Assembly: GCA_958418185.1 (NCBI GenBank) | Contig: CATZEP010000008.1 | Span: 1-29,904, forward strand | Reading direction: 5' to 3' | From: an uncultured Collinsella sp. | GTDB lineage: Bacteria > Actinomycetota > Coriobacteriia > Coriobacteriales > Coriobacteriaceae | DNA: 29,904 nt | Part shown: in pieces, positions 15,641 through 24,311 of the stretch | Layout: each line of letters begins with the position of its first letter | Position numbering within the stretch: the first letter of the stretch is position 1 | Translations under genes and position numbers: made by a program | The notes under the pieces: model-generated | Seen by the model: the letters and a program-made list of their open reading frames with translations, nothing else | What the model was told of the DNA's origin: nothing | Database searches by the model: none

Positions 15641-18600
15641 ATGAAAGCGAATTCAGAAAAAACTAAGCAGAGTAAAAAAGCGACGCGCCGCGTACTGGCA
15701 GGCATTTTGTGCGGAGCATCCGTTTTGAGCCTGGTACTGTCGCTCGTCATGCCTCCGATCTCGCAGGCCATTGCCAACGATGCCCAGGCAGCTCCTACCG
15801 AGGAAACTGTAATGGGGGGGGGTTCCTCAAGTGAGTCTACTGGTGTAGACAACACTACCAACGGGGATACCGAAAACCAGAATAGCGACGAGGTCGACGG
15901 CGGCGAGGCCGACTCTTCAAATGGTGTTGAGCAGGGTCAGTCTGAGGATCAGCCTGAGGGCGAGTTGCAGGTCGAAGACGGCGAGTCGTCGGATGACGGC
16001 GCCGTTATGGCAGCTGCGGAAGGTGGGCAAACCGAAGCGGCGCCCGTCGAGATAAATAGCGCTGACGATTTGAAAAACAAGTTGGAGAATGCAAGCGGTG
16101 TCGCTAGCTTCAAGCTTATGAATGATGTCGATACCGGCGGGACAATCCAGCTTGGCAAGGACGGCAGCAAGATCACGCTGGATCTAAACGGTCACAAAAT
16201 TAAACACGAGAGCTCGAGCCAGCCCCTGTTCAACATTACGGGGGGCGCGACGTTAACCGTCATGGATAGTCAGCAAGCTGAAGTGGATGATCCAACGGGC
16301 GACAAATATGTATGCTCCGACGACACATTTAGCAAAAATGGCAACCTTGCCTCTGTGGCCCCTGATGAGACTTCTAATATTCCTACAAATCTCACCTACT
16401 ATGTAACCGGATCGTCCGTAAATCCAGATGGCATTAGCACTACCGAGGCTCTTTATAAACATGAAGCTACCATCGGCGGCGCCATCGTGGCGTGCAATAG
16501 TAACGACAAATTGAAGCTCATCAATCTTTATGGCACTAATGGTAAGGGCGGTACGTTCAATCTTGAAAGTGGCGTGCTGACGCAAGGACAGGGCTGTAAA
16601 GTTGCCAACTTGGTCTACGCCGAGAACGGTTCTACCGTCAATATGAGCGGGGGCTACGGTTGCGGTGCCTCTACGGGAACCTCGGGAACGGGCGCTGGCA
16701 TGATGGTGTCTAATGAAAAGGGTGCTGCTTCGACCCTTAATCTAACCGGTGGCGTTATCGCAGGTAACTACGCTCCCAATGGCGGCGGCGTGTACGCTAA
16801 GGGCTCAATGGTCAACGTGGATGGCAGCATTATCTCCGGCAACGGTACGTTTGGTAGCCAGTCTGGCTACGGCGCAGGTATCTGTGCGTTCGAATCAACC
16901 GTTAACGTTACGAGCGGCTACATCACCAATAACAAGTATCAGTTCTACCAAGATACCGATTCGACTAATTGGGTGCACAAGGGCGGCGGTTGCCACGGTG
17001 GTGGTGGTATTGCTGCTTTTAATGGCGGTAGCCTGAAGATTAACGGTGGCTACATCACCGGTAACTATTCTGCCGAGGCCGGTGGCGGTATTTATGCTGG
17101 CGCTTGGAAGCAGGCTCTTTCCACGTTTACGTTCTCTGGTGGAACCATCGCCAGCAATGTGGCGCAAAACTCAGAGGGTGGCGGTATCCGCATTGCTGCG
17201 CCTACCGTTGGTGTGTTTGAAGTTGCGAATGGTTCACACGCTTATATCACCAACAATACGACCAATACCACTAATGACTGGGGCGGTGGCGGCGTGTTCG
17301 TCCAGGGCGGCAACAGTGATGAAAACGTTAATTCAGCGACTCTTAAGATTTACAACGCGCTGATTACTAACAATTCGGCCGAGGGCTATGGCGGTGGCTT
17401 CGCTGCCTGCCCGACCGGCAAAACGGCTATTACCGATACCAATGGTATTGCGATTTTCGGAAACCGCGATGAAAACGGCGCCCACCTATCGGGTGGTACT
17501 AATGGTAAGAATGAAGATCAGCCCACAACCGTTAAGGGCGGCGAAATCACTGATACCTTCAAGCAAAACGGCCATAAGGATCTATTCCTGATTCGCAAGT
17601 CAGATAATAGCGACTACATCGCTGCCGTAACTGGTCAGATGCTTGGTGGCGGCGCTGCCAACTGGAGGGGCACGATCGACGGTCAGCCGCCTACGACCAT
17701 CGGCAAGTACGAGGGCGCCCAGGCTAAGTACATGATTGGCCTCGATGCAGATCCTTCCGATGGTGATCAAGGGCTTGCCCGTGATAATGCCACGCTCTTC
17801 ATCACGGGCAACAAATCCAACATCCACGGCGGCGGCATCATGACCAACGGCGACGTTGTCGCTGGTTCCACCATGCAGGTGAGCGTGTACCCCAAGATGA
17901 AGCTCAATGGCACTAAGGCGCTAATGGGTCGTGCGCTTAAAGACGGAGAGTTCAAGTTCCAGCTGCTCAAACAGGGTACAAACAAGCAGGATCCCTCGTT
18001 TGCCGATCACAAGCTGCGACTCAATGGCTGCACAAAAGTTGGCAATGGGGTCACGAATGATGGCGGCGGCAACTTTGCCTTTAATCTGGGCGAGGTCTAT
18101 TCCGATGACTCGATCGTCTACTACCTCGTTGAGGACCCCGGTGACAATCCCGTTTCTGGCGTGACTTGCGACGAGACTATCTACAAGATAGATCCTAAGG
18201 TCGTAAAGGATGAAAAAAAGTCGCATAAGGTGCTTGATATCGAGTACACGTACTATACGGTCAGTAGTGTGGCAATCACCACAATCGCCGCTAATGGTAC
18301 TACGTCTGTTGCTACGGTTTATCCAATACCCGAAGGTGACGTTGCAAACGTCGCGCTAACAAGCTCAAAGACTTTCACCAACACATACACGCCGTACGAC
18401 TCCAAGGGTTCCTGGACTCCGGCGGCTACGAAGGTTGTCAAGGGTGGCGAGATGAAGAAGTTTACGCTTCAGCTCGCGACCGACAAGGAGTTCACGAGCA
18501 TCGTCAACGATAAGTCGACCAAGGCTGACGGCTCCAAGTCCCAGACCTTGGACTTCGACGAGATTGAGTACAAACTCAATCAACTCGAAAAGCTCGAATC

Positions 18601-18991
18601 TGACCCTACCGGTCGTGGTGCAAGCAAGACCTTCACCTATTACGTCCGTGAACAGCGGCCGACGACGCCGTTCACGAACTACGAGTATGACCAGTCGGTC
18701 TATCAAATTACGGTCAAGGCGGCTGATAACTCTAAAGGCAAGATAGACATCTCTGCAACCTACAAGCAGATTCAAGATCGTAATGGTAATCTGGTGACCG
18801 ACGACACTGAGCATACGTTCACCGACTCCACCCCCACCTTCACCAACACCTACTCCACCTCTTTGCCCCTTTCTGGTATGTCGGGCGTCACTCTGACGTA
18901 CCTTGCCGGCGCGGCGGTGCTTTGCGCTGCTGCGGCCTGGATGCACATTCGTCGCAAGGCGAATGCGAAGGGAGGTAAGCGTCGTGAATAA
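15641..18991 (+). CDS. Large sortase-anchored surface adhesin with beta-helix, likely pilus tip protein
   Basis: 1116 residues. A long signal peptide (1-52; RRVLAGILCGASVLSLVLSL, ending about AQAA) is followed by an acidic low-complexity linker (about 60-130). A right-handed beta-helix region (about 137-735) is built from Gly-rich turns such as GGYITGNYSAEAGGGIYAG and GGVIAGNYAPNGGGVYAKG. Two FctA/Spy0128-like domains follow (about 745-905 and 915-1070), each ending in FTNTY, the segment that carries the isopeptide Asn in this family. The C-terminus is a sorting signal: LPLSG at 1075-1079, a hydrophobic stretch and a basic tail. It is the first gene of the pilus operon, with GGGGAGGA before the ATG and an 8-base overlap with the next gene. 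A G9 tract at codons 58-61 may cause phase variation. GC is lower than in its neighbours. Its ligand is unknown. Confidence 0.9.
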   Translation: MKANSEKTKQSKKATRRVLAGILCGASVLSLVLSLVMPPISQAIANDAQAAPTEETVMGGGSSSESTGVDNTTNGDTENQNSDEVDGGEADSSNGVEQGQSEDQPEGELQVEDGESSDDGAVMAAAEGGQTEAAPVEINSADDLKNKLENASGVASFKLMNDVDTGGTIQLGKDGSKITLDLNGHKIKHESSSQPLFNITGGATLTVMDSQQAEVDDPTGDKYVCSDDTFSKNGNLASVAPDETSNIPTNLTYYVTGSSVNPDGISTTEALYKHEATIGGAIVACNSNDKLKLINLYGTNGKGGTFNLESGVLTQGQGCKVANLVYAENGSTVNMSGGYGCGASTGTSGTGAGMMVSNEKGAASTLNLTGGVIAGNYAPNGGGVYAKGSMVNVDGSIISGNGTFGSQSGYGAGICAFESTVNVTSGYITNNKYQFYQDTDSTNWVHKGGGCHGGGGIAAFNGGSLKINGGYITGNYSAEAGGGIYAGAWKQALSTFTFSGGTIASNVAQNSEGGGIRIAAPTVGVFEVANGSHAYITNNTTNTTNDWGGGGVFVQGGNSDENVNSATLKIYNALITNNSAEGYGGGFAACPTGKTAITDTNGIAIFGNRDENGAHLSGGTNGKNEDQPTTVKGGEITDTFKQNGHKDLFLIRKSDNSDYIAAVTGQMLGGGAANWRGTIDGQPPTTIGKYEGAQAKYMIGLDADPSDGDQGLARDNATLFITGNKSNIHGGGIMTNGDVVAGSTMQVSVYPKMKLNGTKALMGRALKDGEFKFQLLKQGTNKQDPSFADHKLRLNGCTKVGNGVTNDGGGNFAFNLGEVYSDDSIVYYLVEDPGDNPVSGVTCDETIYKIDPKVVKDEKKSHKVLDIEYTYYTVSSVAITTIAANGTTSVATVYPIPEGDVANVALTSSKTFTNTYTPYDSKGSWTPAATKVVKGGEMKKFTLQLATDKEFTSIVNDKSTKADGSKSQTLDFDEIEYKLNQLEKLESDPTGRGASKTFTYYVREQRPTTPFTNYEYDQSVYQITVKAADNSKGKIDISATYKQIQDRNGNLVTDDTEHTFTDSTPTFTNTYSTSLPLSGMSGVTLTYLAGAAVLCAAAAWMHIRRKANAKGGKRRE
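15814..15822 (+). repeat. Homopolymer tract of nine G inside the adhesin gene
   Basis: Nine consecutive G encode Met-Gly-Gly-Gly (with flanking bases), just after the signal peptide. Gain or loss of one base would stop translation shortly after. G tracts of this length near the 5' end of surface-protein genes are classic slipped-strand phase-variation sites. Confidence 0.8.
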
Positions 18992-20654
18992 GAAAGTTTG
19001 CTCTTTCCCGATCTTGTTTGCGCTGCTTGCCCTCCTGATCGGCACCTGCGCGGTTGTGTTCCCCGCTTCCGCGCAGGCCGCGCCGACCTCGACCGGTTCC
19101 ATCACGGTGAGTGGCACCGTGGCGAGCAGATACGACGCCTACCAGATCTTTAGCACCGACGTCATCGATGGCGACAAAGACGCTAAAATCGCCACCGAAC
19201 TCGCTTGGGCAAGCGACGCCGCGCGCGACGCCGCGCTGCCAGTGCTGCACAGCGCCGGCATGCCCAATTCCCAGGCCACCGCGCAGGAAGCTGCCGAGTG
19301 GCTCACCACCGATTCCCACCTTACGAGCGCGCTGAGCGCACAGCTCGCTCGTTCCCTCCAGAACTCTGGCGCCGTGTCCGTGGCCCTTAACGCGGGTACG
19401 GAGGCCAAGCTGCCCTGTGGCTACTGGCTCATCGTCGCCGACGACGACGCCATCGCCCAGGGCGAGGCCGGCACCGCGCCGATTATGGCGCTGGTGGGCG
19501 GCAGCGCCGTCACCGTCAAGCCCAAGGCGGCGACGCCCAAGGTCCAAAAGCACGTGCTGGAGGACAGCACCGCCGCCTGGCAGAAGGCCGCCGACGCCAC
19601 GGTCGCCGACGACCTGTACTGGCGCCTCTCGGCCACGGTCCCGGCGGGCCTCACGGCCTACGACACCTATACGGTGCAGTTCGTCGACACCATGAGCGCG
19701 GGGCTCGAGCCCTCCAAGGTGGCCGCGAGCATGCGCGTGTACGCGGCGGCGGGCGCGGACGGCGGCTTTGACGCCGTCTCGGCCGGCAAGGACGGTCGCG
19801 CCGGCACCGACCCCGCGAAGGGCTGGACCGATATCACGGCCCAGTGCGCCACCAAGGTAGCGGCCGACGGTAAGACCTTCACCGTGCGCACCGGCGACCT
19901 GATTGCCGCGCTCGGCGGGGCCGACGCCTTCGCCGCGGGCGCCCGCGTGGTCGCCGTGTACAACGCACCGCTCAACAGCGCATGCAGCCACGGCATCGCG
20001 AAGGGCAACCCCAACGAGGTCTACCTGCGCTACCCGCGCTCTCCCTTTGCCGACCAGTCCGGCGATGCCGGCTTTACCCGCACGCCGAGCGACGATGCGT
20101 GCGCCTACACCTGGGATCTCGCGCTCACCAAGCGCGGCAGCGACGGCGACAAGCCGCTTGCCGGGGCGGTCCTGAGCATCGCCGATGACCGTGGTCGCAC
20201 GCTGGCGGCCGACGGCATGTGGGATGCGGAGGGCAAGGCCACCGTCACCACGGGCGAGGACGGCCGCGTGACCGTCTCGGGCGTGGACTCGGGCAAGCTG
20301 GAGGTCCGCGAGCTCAAGGCGCCCAAGGGCTACACCGCCTTTGAGGGCACGCGTTCCGTGACGGTCAAGGCCGAGGGCCTGGACGTCGACCAGGTGGCCG
20401 CCGCCAAGCCCAAGCTCACCATCACGGCCGAGTCGCCCCTGCGCGCCGACAGCGCGGACGGGTCGACGGGCAGCCTGGAGGCGTCGCTCATCAACACGCC
20501 CACCGGCACACCCCCTAGCATTACCACCGGAGGCTTTATGCCCTCGACTGGCGATATGGCAATGTACGCCGCGGCCGCCGCAGCGGTCGCCGGAGCCGCG
20601 CTCATCGTGGTCGCGCTCCTGGTCAAGCGGGGAGGTGGCAGCAGTAAAGAGTAG
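18984..20654 (+). CDS. Minor (probably basal) pilin with isopeptide-forming fimbrial domain
   Basis: 556 residues, starting with GTG at 18984 after GGGAGG and overlapping the adhesin stop by 8 bp. Signal peptide 1-33 (FALLALLIGTCAVVFPASAQAA). An N-terminal pilin domain (about 35-185) ends in a pilin-like motif, TPKVQKHVLED with Lys189. A fimbrial isopeptide domain (about 190-375) has YWRLSATVPAGLTAYDTYTV. A SpaA/Cna-B-like domain (about 385-465) has an E-box type segment LEVRELKAPKGY. The C-terminus has MPSTG at 519-523, a hydrophobic stretch and a Lys/Arg tail. The sorting motif differs from those of the two neighbours. GC is very high, with GCC/CTC/GAC codons, unlike the adhesin and major pilin. 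The basal role is inferred from order and the variant motif. Confidence 0.88.
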   Translation: MNKKVCSFPILFALLALLIGTCAVVFPASAQAAPTSTGSITVSGTVASRYDAYQIFSTDVIDGDKDAKIATELAWASDAARDAALPVLHSAGMPNSQATAQEAAEWLTTDSHLTSALSAQLARSLQNSGAVSVALNAGTEAKLPCGYWLIVADDDAIAQGEAGTAPIMALVGGSAVTVKPKAATPKVQKHVLEDSTAAWQKAADATVADDLYWRLSATVPAGLTAYDTYTVQFVDTMSAGLEPSKVAASMRVYAAAGADGGFDAVSAGKDGRAGTDPAKGWTDITAQCATKVAADGKTFTVRTGDLIAALGGADAFAAGARVVAVYNAPLNSACSHGIAKGNPNEVYLRYPRSPFADQSGDAGFTRTPSDDACAYTWDLALTKRGSDGDKPLAGAVLSIADDRGRTLAADGMWDAEGKATVTTGEDGRVTVSGVDSGKLEVRELKAPKGYTAFEGTRSVTVKAEGLDVDQVAAAKPKLTITAESPLRADSADGSTGSLEASLINTPTGTPPSITTGGFMPSTGDMAMYAAAAAAVAGAALIVVALLVKRGGGSSKE

Positions 20655-20660
20655 CTGGCA

Positions 20661-20679
20661 GCCCCACAGAGAGCGGGGC
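20661..20679 (+). promoter_or_regulatory. Small hairpin between minor and major pilin genes
   Basis: GCCCC / GGGGC with a 9-base loop, no T-run. It could protect or attenuate the mRNA in the 108-bp gap and help set different amounts of minor and major pilin. The support is weak. Confidence 0.3.
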
Positions 20680-20762
20680 GAGACGTAGCGAAGTAGATGC
20701 TAAGACACAGACAGACAGATTTAGATCAAATGGAATTCGAGCAGAAAGCAGAGGAAAAGAAG

Positions 20763-22529
20763 ATGAGCATGAGCAAGAACATCGCACGCCTGGCAGTAAC
20801 CGCCGGCCTCACAGCAGCGCTGAGCTTCGGCGGAGTCATGGCCCCGGTGACCATGGCGTTTGCTGAGGGTGTGCCAACGGTGGCTACGGAGAAGGGCAAG
20901 GTGTTTATCGCTGACCCTGGCACTGCTGAATATGCCGACACATCTTTCAAGGGCATCCAGATTTTCAAGGCGACGGTCACACAGAATAAGGATGAGGGCG
21001 TTTGGACTGGCGACAAGACACTTTCCGACATTGCTTGGGCATCGCCTAAAGTTCAAGATGCTGTGATCGGTGCATTTACTCGCGCCGATGGAACTCGCGC
21101 CGATGGAGCTCCTACGGATACAAGCGCTCAGGCTTGGGCTAAGTACATTAACGATTATGCCGGTAATAAAGTTGGTCAGACTGCCAAGGTTGACGCTGAC
21201 TCCACGTTGGATAAGATTGCTGCCGCACTTGAGAACTCGGCTCTAACCTGGACAAAACCGAGCGATTCCAGCAAGGGTAACTTTGAGAGTATGGACCAAG
21301 GCTACTGGCTTTTCGTGACCGATGTGCCCAGTAAGACCGGCAATACTGACGCGTACACTTCGCCGATTTTCACCATCGTCGGTGGCTCTGACGTTAATGT
21401 AGCCACCAAGAAGAGCGTCCCCAACGTGACCAAGGCCGTCATGGATGACAAGGGCGATAAATTTGTTACGGACGTTAATAAAACCGTTTTCACTGCTGCC
21501 AACAAAGCTGCCGACTCTGCCTCCGATCAGCTGATTAAATATCAGCTTGCCGGCACTGTTGCAAGCAACATTAATACGTACAAGATGTACAGCTACACTT
21601 TCACCGACAAGCTTCCCAGCACGATGGTGCCGAATCTTAGTGGAAATAACCCGGTCGTTGAGGTCAAGATTGACGATTCAGTCGTAGATCCCGCTTGCTA
21701 CAGTGCGACCTATGCCCCGGGGGAAAGCACGAATACGCTCACTGTTTCCTTCGAAAACCTCAAAGAAGCAAGGGATACGCATGGCACTCCCATTACCGTT
21801 GACGGTAGTTCGACAGTCTATGTGAACTATGAGGCAAAACTGGATGCTGACAAGATTAACGCGGATATGCTCGGCAAGGCCCAGGTGAACAATGTCATGT
21901 TGACCTATTCCAACAACCCGCACACCAACGGCACCGGTACCACGGTTGACCATCCGGCCTACGACTACACCTATGGTATCGATGTTACCAAGGTCGGTAG
22001 CGACAAGGACGAGAATGGCGAGCACAAGACCCTCGAAGGCGTTCAGTTCACACTGCAGGAGAAAGGCTCCGGCAAATTTATCAAGGCAGACGGTACCACG
22101 ACGTCAAATCAGAACGATGCAATACTGACTACCACCTCCGATGGTAAGATCAGCGTCGTCGGTCTCGACGAGGGTACCTATATCCTCAAGGAGGTTAAGC
22201 CTGCGCCTGGCTACAACAACTCCGCAGCCGGTGGCATCACGTTTGCCATCACGAACACTGACCTGCCCACTAACGGCAATCCTTTCAATCCTGGGTGCAA
22301 TTTTCCCGAGGGAACCTATGACAATCTCGTCCAGTCGACTTCCGCACCTACTGGAACCGTCGACGGCAAGGTACACCTCACTGTCACCGACCAGAAGGGC
22401 TCCAACCTCCCGCTCACCGGTCTCAACGGCGTGACCTTCACTTGGATCGCTGGTGGCGCGGTGCTGTGCATTGGCGTGGCGCACCTCATCCGCAGCCGTA
22501 AGCAGGCTGAGGAGTCCGAGCAGGAGTAA
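20763..22529 (+). CDS. Major pilin subunit, LPLTG-anchored
   Basis: 588 residues. Signal peptide 1-35 (LAVTAGLTAALSFGGVMAPV, ending TMAFA). The layout matches SpaA/FimP-type backbone pilins: an N-terminal domain with a Trp-rich segment (DQGYWLFVTDVPSK), a pilin-motif Lys candidate in SVPNVTKAVMDD (Lys224), a central isopeptide domain (about 235-400; IKYQLAGTVASNINTYKMYS), and a Cna-B-like domain (about 410-530) with the E-box GTYILKEVKPAPGY (Glu477). Sorting signal LPLTG at 549-553, then TM and a charged tail. Sortase C would join Lys224 to the Thr of LPLTG. The start at 20763 has an AGAGGAAAAG site; an in-frame ATG at 20697 adds an implausible leader before the signal peptide. A strong terminator follows, so the sortase has its own promoter. 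Confidence 0.92.
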   Translation: MSMSKNIARLAVTAGLTAALSFGGVMAPVTMAFAEGVPTVATEKGKVFIADPGTAEYADTSFKGIQIFKATVTQNKDEGVWTGDKTLSDIAWASPKVQDAVIGAFTRADGTRADGAPTDTSAQAWAKYINDYAGNKVGQTAKVDADSTLDKIAAALENSALTWTKPSDSSKGNFESMDQGYWLFVTDVPSKTGNTDAYTSPIFTIVGGSDVNVATKKSVPNVTKAVMDDKGDKFVTDVNKTVFTAANKAADSASDQLIKYQLAGTVASNINTYKMYSYTFTDKLPSTMVPNLSGNNPVVEVKIDDSVVDPACYSATYAPGESTNTLTVSFENLKEARDTHGTPITVDGSSTVYVNYEAKLDADKINADMLGKAQVNNVMLTYSNNPHTNGTGTTVDHPAYDYTYGIDVTKVGSDKDENGEHKTLEGVQFTLQEKGSGKFIKADGTTTSNQNDAILTTTSDGKISVVGLDEGTYILKEVKPAPGYNNSAAGGITFAITNTDLPTNGNPFNPGCNFPEGTYDNLVQSTSAPTGTVDGKVHLTVTDQKGSNLPLTGLNGVTFTWIAGGAVLCIGVAHLIRSRKQAEESEQE

Positions 22530-22629
22530 CGCTCGCTCACCCATCCCTTTGGCAGGTGGGATGTGATGGCCATGAGACTTGCGGACACTTTTCTCGTCCA
22601 TCGACGTTCTTGCTTTGCCATTCTCTTTT

Positions 22630-22666
22630 CGGGGCAGACTCCGCACTGGAGTCTGCCCCGTTTTTT
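22630..22666 (+). terminator. Strong rho-independent terminator after the major pilin
   Basis: Perfect 13-bp stem CGGGGCAGACTCC / GGAGTCTGCCCCG, loop GCACT, followed by six T. It ends the adhesin-pilin operon about 100 bp after the major pilin stop. Confidence 0.95.
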
Positions 22667-22811
22667 GGACAACACAGGCAGCCTCCACCGTCCGATGCGG
22701 ACTCATCCGTCATCGCGTTTCTTGACTCGTATGAGGTTCGGTTTAAGGTCCGTAGGCGCACGCGCGGTGCGGACGGTAGAAGGCATTTGCGCCGCAACAA
22801 GCGCAAATAAG

Positions 22812-22943
22812 AATGCCCGGGGTTAGAGGCCCGGGCATTTAACAACGTCGGAAACTGGTCGCCCGCGCTCCTAAGTACTTACGCGGGGTGCGTCGTTTCC
22901 TGTAGTTATTGTATCCCGAATCGCCCCGCCGATTCGGGACATT
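22812..22943. other. Cluster of three hairpins in the pilin-sortase gap
   Basis: Within about 130 bp: AATGCCCGGG / CCCGGGCATT (22812-22839); a two-part stem GGAAAC / GTTTCC (22850-22855 with 22895-22900) plus CCCGCG / CGCGGG (22862-22867 with 22882-22887), capped by the palindrome TAAGTACTTA; and TCCCGAATCG / CGATTCGGGA (22914-22939), followed by CATTTTG. The last could terminate transcription. Taken together they could be a small RNA with its terminator, or a repeat relic. The rest of 22667-23040 shows no convincing gene. Confidence 0.5.
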
Positions 22944-23069
22944 TTGAAAACTCAAATGCTGGCCTATCCTCGACCGGATGATGCAGTCTAGCTGCGTTGT
23001 CCGGCGCGGAAGCTCGTAATTCGGCTATTATTTGTTTAGACAACTTGAGTTGTAGAGGAGTGACCGGCG

Positions 23070-24008
23070 ATGGTGCAGGGCGCCAAACATATGAAGAGCA
23101 ATAACGCCGCGGCTAACGGTGGCTCAAGCCCTCAGCCCAAACCTCAACCAAAGCCCAAGCGCCGTCGCAAGCGACTGCCGCGTTGGGCCGACCGGCTCAT
23201 CACCATTGTCATCATCCTTATTGGCGTGGGCCTTATGACCTGGCCGTGGATCTTGGACCGGCTCGAGGCCTCGGGCGTGTTCAACCAGATCAGCACGGTG
23301 TCCAGCACCGTGGACGCGCTGTCTGCCGAGGAGCGCGAGCGCATCCTGCTCCAGGCGCGCTCCTTTAACGAGCAGCTGGCGGGCGAGGCCACCGAGCTTC
23401 CCGCCGACCAGATCGAGCCCTACGCCCAGCAGCTCATCTTTGACCGCGATCCCATGATGAGCTGGGTCGAGATTCCCTCCATCGACGTGAGCATGCCCAT
23501 CTACCACGGCACGAGCGAGGCGGTCCTCATGGCGGGCGTCGGCCACCTGGAGGGCACGAGCCTGCCGGTGGGCGGCACCTCGACGCATTGCGTGCTCACC
23601 GCGCACTCGGGCATGCGCAACCTGAGCATGTTCGACGACATCCACTCGCTGGAGCCCGGCGACCTGGTGCTGCTGCACACCATGAACAAGACGCTCGCCT
23701 ACAAGATGGTGGACTCCGAGGTGGTGCTACCCGAGGAGATGGAGTCGCTGACCATTGAGCCCGGCGCCGACAAGGTGACACTTGTCACCTGCACGCCCTA
23801 CGGTGTGAACGACCATCGCCTGCTGGTGCATTGCGTGCGCACCAAGTACAACAAGAAGGACGTGGACAAGCAAAAGTCGCTGGCCGGTCGCCACTGGGGC
23901 AAGCGCGAGTTTGCCGTGCTCATCGTAGTCGTTGCCATTGTGCTGTTGCTGCTGGACATCGTAATCCACGCGGTCCGCAAGCGCCGCAAGGCCAAGGCCT
24001 CGGCATAG
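23070..24008 (+). CDS. Class C (pilus-polymerising) sortase
   Basis: 312-residue membrane transpeptidase. The N-terminus is Lys/Arg/Pro-rich, then a membrane segment (about 45-65; LITIVIILIGVGLMTWPWIL), the extracellular catalytic domain, and a second C-terminal membrane helix (about 286-305) with a basic end, which is the class C topology. Active-site residues are His179 (LTAHSGM), Cys241 (TLVTCTPYG) and Arg250 (NDHRLLVHC). The FDRDPMMSW segment before the barrel corresponds to the lid (Asp-Pro-aromatic in most members; here the third residue is Met). It polymerises pilins by joining sorting signals to pilin-motif Lys. The ATG at 23070 has GAGGAG upstream. It is separated from the pilins by a terminator and about 400 bp, so it is probably transcribed separately. 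GC is high, like the minor pilin. Confidence 0.95.
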   Translation: MVQGAKHMKSNNAAANGGSSPQPKPQPKPKRRRKRLPRWADRLITIVIILIGVGLMTWPWILDRLEASGVFNQISTVSSTVDALSAEERERILLQARSFNEQLAGEATELPADQIEPYAQQLIFDRDPMMSWVEIPSIDVSMPIYHGTSEAVLMAGVGHLEGTSLPVGGTSTHCVLTAHSGMRNLSMFDDIHSLEPGDLVLLHTMNKTLAYKMVDSEVVLPEEMESLTIEPGADKVTLVTCTPYGVNDHRLLVHCVRTKYNKKDVDKQKSLAGRHWGKREFAVLIVVVAIVLLLLDIVIHAVRKRRKAKASA

Positions 24009-24021
24009 GACATCGTTCAGA

Positions 24022-24056
24022 ACCACCACAATGGGGACAGGCACCTTTGTGGTGGT
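24022..24056. repeat. Family B palindromic repeat, copy 6
   Basis: ACCACCACAATGG, core GGGACAGGCA, CCTTTGTGGTGGT: 13-base stem with one mismatch. It is only 10 bp from family A copy 4. Confidence 0.85.
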
Positions 24057-24066
24057 CGGGGCTTTC

Positions 24067-24132
24067 AAACCATTACAACATTCGATGAAAATCTCGATTT
24101 TGACGAAAAACATCGAATGTTGCGATGGTTTT
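24067..24132. repeat. Family A palindromic repeat, copy 4 (orientation 2)
   Basis: Arms AAACCATTACAACATTCGAT (left) and ATCGAATGTTGCGATGGTTT (right), one mismatch over 20 bp. The centre contains GATTTTGACGAAAAAC, so the orientation is as in copy 3. It follows the sortase gene. Confidence 0.9.
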
Positions 24133-24270
24133 CGTTGCGGGCGAGACGGTTTTCGCTGTGGACGGTGCGGTTTCGCTGCAGAACCGCCAGCCTGTCGCCT
24201 GCCAACCGCCACCCTCGTTACGTTTTCGCTGCATTTGGGTAAAGCACCTGCTCCAAGCGGCGTTGCCTTG

Positions 24271-24276
24271 TATACT
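24271..24276 (+). promoter_or_regulatory. -10 element of the gatCAB operon
   Basis: TATACT (five of six consensus bases), about 35 bp before the gatC start. No good -35 lies at the right distance (TGCTCC at 24249-24254 with a 17-base spacer is poor). Confidence 0.45.
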
Positions 24277-24311
24277 AGAGCGGTTTATCTGTTATGCGGA
24301 AGGGAGCGCCT

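Noticed and set aside
22556..22810. Possible small basic protein between major pilin and sortase
   Set aside because: The frame reads straight through a strong rho-independent terminator (22630-22666) and has no ribosome site or recognisable domain.
22841..22943. 5S rRNA or tRNA considered for the hairpin cluster
   Set aside because: No cloverleaf, no CCA-type acceptor end and no 5S consensus could be found; only independent short stems are visible.
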